Assembly (NCBI GenBank): GCA_021819535.1
Contig: JAKAQU010000010.1
Span: 1 to 17,663 of the forward strand
Reading direction: 5' to 3'
DNA: 17,663 nucleotides
DNA from: Pseudomonadota bacterium
GTDB taxonomy: Bacteria > Pseudomonadota > Alphaproteobacteria > Acetobacterales > Acetobacteraceae
Shown: piece after piece, positions 8,072 through 13,929 of the stretch
Layout of the letters: every line of letters starts with the position of its first letter
Numbering within the stretch: position 1 is the first letter of the stretch
Made by a program: the position numbers and the translations under genes
The notes under the pieces: generated by a model
Database searches by the model: none
Seen by the model: the letters and a program-made list of their open reading frames with translations, nothing else
Told to the model about the DNA's origin: nothing

Positions 8072-8097
8072 GTAACCTTTGCTCCCTCTCCGGCGAA
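8072..8097 (+). promoter_or_regulatory. SigF-type ECF promoter for the bufferin operon
   Basis: GTAACC at 8072-8077 and CGAA at 8094-8097 are separated by exactly 16 bases. This equals the GTAACC-N16-CGAA consensus reported for Caulobacter SigF targets, as I recall it. Transcription would begin near 8103, leaving a leader of about 45 bases before the bufA ATG at 8148, with GAGGGAGAGA at 8134-8143 as the ribosome binding site. Other GTAACC copies in the window lie inside genes and lack a CGAA at this distance. Confidence 0.88.
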
Positions 8098-8147
8098 GAC
8101 GACAATGCGGGTTCGCTTTCGGGCCCCATCATTGAGGGAGAGACCAC

Positions 8148-8462
8148 ATGGACCGTCGCTTTTTTGCCGCATCCGTCCTCACCGCCGCGGTCGGGATCGC
8201 CGCCGCCGCGATCCCGGCCGCCGCGCAGCAGCCGATGTCGCAGGACCAGATGATGAAAATGAAGCAATCCAACGGGGAACGCGCGAAAAAGAACCATCTC
8301 GTCGCCTGCTACGGCATCAACGCCGTCGGCCGCAATGATTGCGCCGCCGGCGTCCATTCCTGCGCCGGCCAGGCGACGATGGCGCGCGATCCCAATTCCT
8401 TTGTTCTGGTCCCCGCCGGCGATTGCGAAAAAATCGACGGCGGCAAGCTCAAGGGCGCCTGA
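8148..8462 (+). CDS. bufA: Bufferin precursor peptide (BufA, DUF2282)
   Basis: Precursor of a bufferin, a secreted peptide metallophore that binds copper and is modified on cysteines by an MNIO enzyme. It has 104 residues. The first 26 form a Sec-type signal peptide (MDRRFF, a long Ala-rich hydrophobic run, cut likely at PAAA-QQ). The core has four cysteines, C54, C65, C72 and C93, in the family pattern CYGINAVGRNDCAAGVHSCAGQ shortened here as CYG..NDCAAG.HSCAG, followed by VPAGDCEKIDGG. From published bufferins, the two central cysteines would become thiooxazole rings and the outer two could pair; this is not visible in the sequence. The gene is first in the bufABCD operon and sits under a SigF-type promoter. 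It was formerly an uncharacterised membrane protein family, so older annotations may miss its role. Confidence 0.92.
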   Translation: MDRRFFAASVLTAAVGIAAAAIPAAAQQPMSQDQMMKMKQSNGERAKKNHLVACYGINAVGRNDCAAGVHSCAGQATMARDPNSFVLVPAGDCEKIDGGKLKGA

Positions 8463-8477
8463 GAGCGGCTACCGGCG

Positions 8478-9365
8478 ATGGCCATGACCACAAAAGCCAT
8501 GCGTCGGGACAACGACCCTATTCCGGCCGTGGCCGGAATAGGGCTCCGCCTCCCGCATCACGCCGCGTTTGCCGCCGAGCGCCCGGCGATCGGCTTCGTC
8601 GAGGTGCACAGCGAAAATTATCTGAGCGGCCCGGCTTTCGCCGATCTTGTTGCCATCCGCGCCGATTATCCGGTCTCGCTGCACAGCGTCGGGTTGTCGC
8701 TCGGCAGCGCCGATGGGCTCGATCGCCGCCATCTCGCCCGCCTCGCAACACTCGCGCACGAGATCGCGCCAGTGCTGATTTCCGAGCATCTCGCCTGGGG
8801 CGCCGTCGATCACGCTTTTCTCGCCGATCTTCTGCCGCTGCCGCTGACCGAGGAAAGCCTCGCTGTGGTCGCGCGCAATGTCGCCCACGCCCAGGACGCG
8901 CTCGGCCAGCGCCTCCTGATCGAGAATCCGGCGACCTATCTGCAATTCCGCCACAGCACCATTCCCGAGCCTGAATTTCTCGCCGCCCTCGTCGCGGAGA
9001 CCGGCTGCGGCCTGATCCTCGATCTCAACAATATCTTCGTCAGCGCCGCCAATCACGGCTTCGCGGCCGAGCGTTTTCTCGAAGCCATGCCCGGGGCAGC
9101 GATCGGCGAATATCACCTCGCCGGGCACAATGTGCTTGAGAGTGAAGCCGCAACGCTCTTGATCGACAGCCATGATCGGCCGATCGCGTCCGGGGTTTGG
9201 GCATTGTTCGAGATGGCGCTCACGCGCTTCGGCCCCCGCCCGACGCTGATCGAATGGGATCAGGCGCTGCCGCCGCTCGCGGTCCTGCTCGCCGAGGCCG
9301 AGACCGCCGAGCGTCTGATCGGCGCCCATCATCACTCGGACCACCAGCATGACCGGGCTGCTTGA
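8478..9365 (+). CDS. bufB: MNIO-family bufferin-modifying enzyme (BufB, DUF692)
   Basis: Multinuclear non-heme iron oxidative enzyme expected to modify cysteines of BufA in the cytoplasm before export. It has 295 residues with a TIM-barrel fold predicted for the family. Conserved blocks are GIGLR (20-24), EVHSENY (42-48), SLHSVGLSLGS (67-77), SEHLAW (102-107), IENPATYL (148-155), DLNNIFVSAANHGF (182-195), EYHLAGH (211-217), IDSHDRPI (229-236) and IEWD (258-261); their His, Glu, Asn and Asp residues are the likely iron ligands. Three in-frame ATGs occur at 8478, 8484 and 8499. The first is used here because GAGAG at 8461-8465 is about 12 bases upstream, but this spacing is loose. A perfect inverted repeat covers codons 13-22. 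The end overlaps bufC by 17 bases. Confidence 0.93.
   Translation: MAMTTKAMRRDNDPIPAVAGIGLRLPHHAAFAAERPAIGFVEVHSENYLSGPAFADLVAIRADYPVSLHSVGLSLGSADGLDRRHLARLATLAHEIAPVLISEHLAWGAVDHAFLADLLPLPLTEESLAVVARNVAHAQDALGQRLLIENPATYLQFRHSTIPEPEFLAALVAETGCGLILDLNNIFVSAANHGFAAERFLEAMPGAAIGEYHLAGHNVLESEAATLLIDSHDRPIASGVWALFEMALTRFGPRPTLIEWDQALPPLAVLLAEAETAERLIGAHHHSDHQHDRAA
8516..8543. repeat. Perfect 13-bp inverted repeat inside the start of bufB
   Basis: CCCTATTCCGGCC (8516-8528) is followed by GT and then the exact complement GGCCGGAATAGGG (8531-8543). It begins about 38 bases after the bufB start and 53 bases after the bufA stop. In mRNA the inner bases would form a small loop, leaving a very stable stem. 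No T-run follows, so it is not a standard terminator. A role in mRNA processing or in lowering enzyme output relative to the precursor is possible. Confidence 0.8.
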
Positions 9366-10179
9366 CCTCCAGCGCCGCTTGCGCGCGGCCCTTCTCGATG
9401 GGGGTCTCGATGGAGGCGAGGATCGCGATCTCACGTCGCTGGTCGTCGGCGCGCCGGAAATGGCCCGAACCCGGCTCGCGGTCTATCGTAACAATGTCCG
9501 CGCCACCCTGACCACCGCGCTCAAGCTCAATTTCCCGGCGCTCGCGCGGCTCGTGGGCACGGAATTCTTTGCCGCGAGCGCCGCCCGCTTCCTGGCCGTA
9601 AGCCCGCCCGGGAGCGCCGATCTGCACGAATACGGCGAGACCTTCCCGGCCTTTCTCGCAAACCTCCCGAGCACGCGCCATCTCGTCTTCCTGGGCGATG
9701 TCGGGCGGCTGGAATGGGCGGCGGGACGGGCTCTCCATGCGCCGCACGCAACACCGATCGGCCTTGCAATGCTCGCAGCGCTCACGCCGGAGCAGCAGGC
9801 GGCACTCCGCTTTCTGCCCCACCCCTCGCTCTCCCTCCTCAACGTCACGACGCCGGCGCGGGCGATCTGGGAGGCGGTGTTGACGCCCGAGGAAGAACTT
9901 CGCGAGCAGCGTCTCGCGGCCATCGATCCTGGCGCGGGGGGCGAGAACCTCGCCGTTCTCCACGCCTGCGGCGAGGTGGTGGCGCGGCCGCTCTCACCCG
10001 CGGCGTTCGCGTTCGCGCAGGCCCTCATCGCCGGCGCGCCGTTCGCCGAGGCGCTTGCCATCATCCCCGAGGGCGAGGCTTCGGCCGCTCTCGGCGGCTT
10101 TCTCAGCGATGGGTTTTTTACCGCGGCCATCCCATCCTTATCCCCTGAAGAGGAGTCATGCCATGACCGCACTTACTGA
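9349..10179 (+). CDS. bufC: BufC-type partner protein (DUF2063 N-terminal domain)
   Basis: Partner of the MNIO enzyme BufB, thought to bind the precursor peptide and present it for modification. It has 276 residues. The N-terminal DUF2063 region (about 1-100) shows the family features RTRLAVYRNNVRATL (40-54), LNFPALARLVGTEFF and a helix ending LHEYGETFPAFLANLP. The C-terminal half holds the conserved WEAVL block and a run of short strands and helices. The start at 9349 overlaps bufB by 17 bases and has no clear Shine-Dalgarno sequence, so translation probably depends on ribosomes finishing bufB. Its own end overlaps bufD by another 17 bases. Family call is strong; the peptide-binding role rests on work on related systems. 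Confidence 0.9.
   Translation: MTGLLDLQRRLRAALLDGGLDGGEDRDLTSLVVGAPEMARTRLAVYRNNVRATLTTALKLNFPALARLVGTEFFAASAARFLAVSPPGSADLHEYGETFPAFLANLPSTRHLVFLGDVGRLEWAAGRALHAPHATPIGLAMLAALTPEQQAALRFLPHPSLSLLNVTTPARAIWEAVLTPEEELREQRLAAIDPGAGGENLAVLHACGEVVARPLSPAAFAFAQALIAGAPFAEALAIIPEGEASAALGGFLSDGFFTAAIPSLSPEEESCHDRTY
10147..10155 (+). promoter_or_regulatory. Ribosome binding site deciding the start of bufD
   Basis: GAAGAGGAG ends seven bases before the ATG at 10163. An in-frame ATG at 10055 would add 36 residues of unlikely, proline- and arginine-rich sequence that lie in a second frame of bufC. The strong site here makes 10163 the real start. Confidence 0.8.
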
Positions 10180-10633
10180 GCGCGAGGGCGGAAGTTTCGC
10201 GCCGATCGCCCTGCTGCGGATGATCATCGCGCTGTTCGAACGCATCCCCTACGGCCTGCTCGCGATCGTCGCCCGGGTGGCGCTCGCGCAGGTGTTCTGG
10301 AGTTCGGCGCAGACCCATCTCGCCAACTGGGACACGACGCTCGCGCTGTTTTCCGATCAATACCAGGTGCCGCTGCTGCCCCCAGATTTCGCCGCCGATC
10401 TCGCGGTGACGATGGAAGTGCTCACCCCGCCGCTGCTGCTGCTCGGCCTCGCGACACGGTTTGCGGCACTCGGTCTCTTCGGTATGACGATGGTGATCGA
10501 GATTTTCGTCTATCCCCAGGCTTGGCCGACCCATATCCAATGGGCGGCGATGGAGCTTATGCTGGTCGCGCGCGGCGCCGGGCTGATTTCGCTCGACACG
10601 CTGATCGGGGCGCGCGCCCGCCGATGGTCATGA
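10163..10633 (+). CDS. bufD: DoxX-family membrane protein of the bufferin operon (BufD)
   Basis: Small inner-membrane protein of the DoxX family, the usual last gene of bufferin operons; its exact role is unknown. It has 156 residues with about four membrane segments. Family features are ARVALAQVFWSSAQTHLANW near the first segment, LFSDQYQVPLLPPDFAADLA, the segment ending in ATRFAALGLFGMTMVIEIFV, and the late motif WPTHIQWAAMELMLVARGAG followed by SLD. The start at 10163 overlaps the bufC stop by 17 bases and is set by GAAGAGGAG just upstream. The product probably supports export or redox state of the modified peptide, but nothing in the sequence shows this directly. Confidence 0.88.
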   Translation: MTALTEREGGSFAPIALLRMIIALFERIPYGLLAIVARVALAQVFWSSAQTHLANWDTTLALFSDQYQVPLLPPDFAADLAVTMEVLTPPLLLLGLATRFAALGLFGMTMVIEIFVYPQAWPTHIQWAAMELMLVARGAGLISLDTLIGARARRWS

Positions 10634-10698
10634 TCGGCGGCCATGATAGACTGCGTTCAGGATGGATTTCCTCGGGCGGCCATGCCGCCAGGACCACG

Positions 10699-10704
10699 AA
10701 AGGA
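10699..10704 (+). promoter_or_regulatory. Ribosome binding site deciding a GTG start for the MFS gene
   Basis: AAAGGA ends eight bases before the GTG at 10713. The upstream in-frame ATG at 10662 has no such site, and the 17 residues it would add are hydrophilic and unlike an MFS N-terminus. Confidence 0.65.
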
Positions 10705-10712
10705 CGATACGA

Positions 10713-12083
10713 GTGCGTGACGATTCTGGTTCACCCGTTCTCGAAACCCTCTCGGCCCTTCCCTGGCGGCGGTTTCATACCATTGCCGTGCTGCTGTTCG
10801 GCGTCGGCTGGGCGATGGATGCGTTCGAGGTAACGCTGATCGGCAATGTGATGGGCGCTCTCGGCGTTCGGTTTCGGCTCGGCCCGCAGGCGATGTCGTT
10901 TCTGCTCGCGGCGTGGTTCATCGGGCTGATGCTGGGGGCGTTGTGGTTCGGCCGGCTTTCCGACCGCCATGGGCGGCGGCGGGTTTTTCTCGCGAGCCTC
11001 GTGCTCTACGGGCTTGCGACATTTGCCGCGGCATTCGCCCCCAATGTCGCGGCCCTGCTGACGCTCCGCCTGCTCGCCGGGATCGGCGTCGGCGCCGAAT
11101 ATTCCGCCATCAACGCCGCGATCGCGGAACTGGTGCCGGCGCGGGCGCGCGGGCGGGCGGCGGCGATCGTGCTCAATTTCTGGCCGCTCGGAAGCCTGCT
11201 CGCCGCCCTCCTCGCCTGGCTCGTGCTCTCCGCTCTGCCCGCCGATCTCGGCTGGCGTGCGGTTTTCGCCGCCGGCGGGCTGATCGCGCTCTCTTCGGCC
11301 TGGCTCCGCCGCTATCTGCCGGAAAGCCCGCGCTGGCTGCTCGCCAAGGGGCGGGTTGCGGAGGCGCAGGCGATCGTTGCGCAAATCACCGGCGAGGCAG
11401 CGCCCAGGCTTTTGCCGGACATGGTTTCGCGCGCCGAGAAAAGCACGATCGGTGCGCTGCTGCGGCACCATCCCGGGCGGCTCGCGCTCGGTGCCGCGCT
11501 CGATTTCGCCGAGGCCGGCGGATATTATGGCTTGTTCGCGTTTTTACCCCTGGTGGTCCTGCCGGCTTTGCACCTCGCGCCGAACCGTCTGCCGCTCTTT
11601 TACATCGCTGGCAGCCTTGGCGCACTGATCGGCGGGCTCGCCGCGGCGATCGCGCTCGACCGGCTTGGCCGCTTCGCGAGCGTCACCCTGTTCTACACCG
11701 CGACCGCGCTTGCGACCATCGTCCTCGCCTTCGCAACCGGCTTTGGCGCCAGCGCCATCATGGCCGGCTTCACGCTCGTCAATCTGCTCGCGACCGCAAG
11801 CTGGATCGCCGCCTATCCGACTTTTTCCGAGTTGTTTCCCACCGAATTGCGTGCAAGCGGCATTGGCGCGAGTGTTGCTGTCGGGCGCATCGGGGCGATG
11901 AGCGCGCCATTCCTGGTCGCGGCACTCGGTGCGCACAGCATGGTCGCGGCCCTGTTGCTGCTCGCCGGTTTCTGGCTGCTCGGCGCGCTCGCGATGGCGG
12001 TCTGGCGGGCCGCAGGCGGGATCGAGGGGCGCGGGATGGCGCTCGAACGCCTCGCTCCGGGGAAAGCTTCCGCGCATGCCTGA
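10713..12083 (+). CDS. Major facilitator superfamily transporter, sugar-porter/organic-acid type
   Basis: Twelve-segment inner-membrane secondary transporter, 456 residues from the GTG start at 10713. Segment 1 has GWAMDAFEVTLIGNVMG with an acidic pair (D36, E39). The loop between segments 2 and 3 has the MFS signature GRLSDRHGRRR (80-90). Segment 4 has LLAGIGVGAEYSAINAAIAE, followed by RARGR, and PESPRWLL (203-210) precedes the long central loop; these are shared with sugar porters, aromatic-acid symporters and SV2-like carriers. Its end overlaps by 8 bases the next gene, a phosphoesterase/radical SAM fusion, so the two are almost certainly translated together. It lies 79 bases after bufD, with no SigF-type promoter of its own in that gap, so read-through from the bufferin operon is possible. 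The substrate and direction are unknown; export or import of a product or substrate of the neighbour is the natural guess. Confidence 0.9.
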   Translation: MRDDSGSPVLETLSALPWRRFHTIAVLLFGVGWAMDAFEVTLIGNVMGALGVRFRLGPQAMSFLLAAWFIGLMLGALWFGRLSDRHGRRRVFLASLVLYGLATFAAAFAPNVAALLTLRLLAGIGVGAEYSAINAAIAELVPARARGRAAAIVLNFWPLGSLLAALLAWLVLSALPADLGWRAVFAAGGLIALSSAWLRRYLPESPRWLLAKGRVAEAQAIVAQITGEAAPRLLPDMVSRAEKSTIGALLRHHPGRLALGAALDFAEAGGYYGLFAFLPLVVLPALHLAPNRLPLFYIAGSLGALIGGLAAAIALDRLGRFASVTLFYTATALATIVLAFATGFGASAIMAGFTLVNLLATASWIAAYPTFSELFPTELRASGIGASVAVGRIGAMSAPFLVAALGAHSMVAALLLLAGFWLLGALAMAVWRAAGGIEGRGMALERLAPGKASAHA

Positions 12084-13905
12084 CGGCACCACACGCCTCG
12101 CCGCGGAGATGGCGGCGAGCGTTCCGCTCGCTATCGCCGACGGGCCGGTTCTCGTCTTTGGCGGCTGCTACAGCAATCTTCAAGCGACCGAGGCGCTGCT
12201 CGCCGAGGCCGATCGGCGCGGCATTCCGCCCGAGCGCATGATCTGCACTGGCGATGTCGTCGCCTATGGCGCCGATCCCGGGCCGGTGGTCGCTCTCATC
12301 CGCGCCGCCGGGATTGCGACCGTGATGGGTAATTGCGAGGAGCAGCTCGGCGCCGGCGCCGAGGATTGCGGCTGCGGCTTCGCGCCGGGATCGAGCTGCG
12401 ATCGGCTTTCCGCCGCCTGGTTCGCGCATGCCAGCGCCCATATCGACGACGCGGCGCGACGCTGGATGGCCAATCTTCCGCGCCGGATCGACCTTATCCT
12501 CGCCGGACGGCGCCTTGCCGTCGTCCATGGCGCGCCAAGCCGGATCAACCGTTTCGTATTCGCCTCCACCCCCGAGGCCGATCTTGCCGCTGAAATCATC
12601 GCAACCGGCACAGATGGCGTGATCGGCGGGCATTGCGGTCTGCCCTTTACACGCATCCTTGCCGCCGGGCTTTGGCACAATGCCGGCGTGATCGGCCTTC
12701 CCGCCAATGACGGAACGCCGCGCGGCTGGTTCAGCCTGCTGCTACCCGATGGCGACGGGGTGAAAATCCGCCTTTTGCCACTCACCTATGATCACCGCGC
12801 GGCGGCGGCGGCGATGCGGCGGGCGAAATTGCCAGAGGATTACGCCGAAACGCTGGAGAGTGGCATCTGGCCGAATTTCGATATTCTGCCGCCGGCCGAG
12901 CAGGCGATGAGCGGAAGCCGCCTTGCGCCGGAAATGGCGCGCTGGCCGGCGGAGGAGGCGCCGGTTGTCGCCGCGCCGACTATGCCGTTTGCCGACGCCA
13001 CGCGTACGATGCACGGCGAGGCGCATGCCAAGCTTGCACTCACCGCACTGGAAACCCTCTGGTTCAACACCGGGACACGCTGCAACATCGCCTGCGAGGG
13101 TTGTTATATCGAAAGCTCGCCACGCAATGACCGGCTGACGTTTCTCTCTCGCGCCGATTGCGAACGTTTTCTCGACCAAGCGGCGACGCTTCATCCCGAG
13201 CTCGTCGAAATCGGCTTCACCGGCGGCGAGCCGTTCCTCAATCGCGAAGTGCCGGCGATGATCGCGCGCGTCCTCGAACGCGGCTATCGCGCTCTGGTGC
13301 TGACCAACGCCATGCGCCCGATGCAGCGCCACGCAGCGACACTTCGCGCGCTGGCAGCGCGTTTCGGCAGCCGTCTTGCCATCCGCGTCTCGCTCGATCA
13401 CGCGACCGCCATCGGGCACGACCGCCTACGCGGGGAGGGCAGCTTCGCATCGACGCTCGCCGGGCTCCGGGCATTGGCGGGGAGCGGAGCCCTCGTCTCC
13501 ATCGCCGCCCGTTTTCCACCCAACGAAGCAGAAGAGACGTGGCGTCGCGCATTTGCCACGCTGTTTCAAGCCGAGCGCCTTGCCATGGACGCCTTCGACC
13601 CCGCCGCCTTGGTGCTGTTCCCCGAACTCGCCGACCAACCCGATCCACCGGAAGTCAGCGCGACCTGCTGGGAGACATTGGCAAAGCGGGGGCGGCGCGT
13701 CATGTGCCAGTCTTCGCGCATGGTCGTGCATCGCCAAGGCGAGGCATCGCCGCGGATCGTTGCCTGCACGCTGCAACCCTATGCGCCGGAGTTCGATCTC
13801 GGCGCCGATCTCGCCGCCGCCGCACGCTCCGTGACCCTCAATCATCCCTATTGCGCGCGGTTTTGTGTCTTCGGCGCCGCCTCTTGCACGACGGCGAAGG
13901 GATAG
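12076..13905 (+). CDS. Fusion of a degenerate metallophosphoesterase-like domain with a radical SAM domain
   Basis: Two-domain protein of 609 residues whose reaction I do not recognise. The N-terminal part (about 20-290) follows the calcineurin-like phosphoesterase layout: GGCYSNLQA (29-37) in place of the usual DxHGN, then TGDVVAY (58-64), GNCEEQL (85-91), VVHG (149-152) and GGHCGLPF (184-191). It keeps D60, N86, H151 and H186 but lacks the motif 1 Asp and His, the catalytic His after GN (C87 instead) and the last His. It is cysteine-rich (C31, C57, C87, C98, C100, C108, C187). After a linker (about 290-325) the radical SAM domain has C336, C340 and C343 in a CxxxCxxC motif and TGGEP at 382-386. 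Late cysteines C544, C564, C593, C597 and C604 suggest an auxiliary iron-sulfur cluster. The ATG at 12076 overlaps the MFS stop. An upstream in-frame ATG at 11929 is only an alternate frame of the MFS gene. Confidence 0.85.
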   Translation: MPDGTTRLAAEMAASVPLAIADGPVLVFGGCYSNLQATEALLAEADRRGIPPERMICTGDVVAYGADPGPVVALIRAAGIATVMGNCEEQLGAGAEDCGCGFAPGSSCDRLSAAWFAHASAHIDDAARRWMANLPRRIDLILAGRRLAVVHGAPSRINRFVFASTPEADLAAEIIATGTDGVIGGHCGLPFTRILAAGLWHNAGVIGLPANDGTPRGWFSLLLPDGDGVKIRLLPLTYDHRAAAAAMRRAKLPEDYAETLESGIWPNFDILPPAEQAMSGSRLAPEMARWPAEEAPVVAAPTMPFADATRTMHGEAHAKLALTALETLWFNTGTRCNIACEGCYIESSPRNDRLTFLSRADCERFLDQAATLHPELVEIGFTGGEPFLNREVPAMIARVLERGYRALVLTNAMRPMQRHAATLRALAARFGSRLAIRVSLDHATAIGHDRLRGEGSFASTLAGLRALAGSGALVSIAARFPPNEAEETWRRAFATLFQAERLAMDAFDPAALVLFPELADQPDPPEVSATCWETLAKRGRRVMCQSSRMVVHRQGEASPRIVACTLQPYAPEFDLGADLAAAARSVTLNHPYCARFCVFGAASCTTAKG

Positions 13906-13929
13906 GCCGCCCGATTTCGCGGCAAGGCC

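Noticed and set aside
8469..9434. Minus-strand open frame of about 321 codons opposite bufB
   Set aside because: bufB carries all conserved MNIO blocks, and the opposite frame has none of a known family.
10055..10162. 36-codon N-terminal extension of bufD
   Set aside because: It overlaps bufC in another frame, has no ribosome binding site and encodes a Pro/Arg-rich stretch unlike DoxX proteins. A strong site precedes the ATG at 10163.
10675..10689. GGCGGC-CAT-GCCGCC inverted repeat between bufD and the MFS gene as a terminator
   Set aside because: The stem is only six base pairs and no T-run follows.
13906..13929. Terminator between the converging fusion gene and carboxylase gene
   Set aside because: The 24-base gap has no stem with a T-run on either strand.
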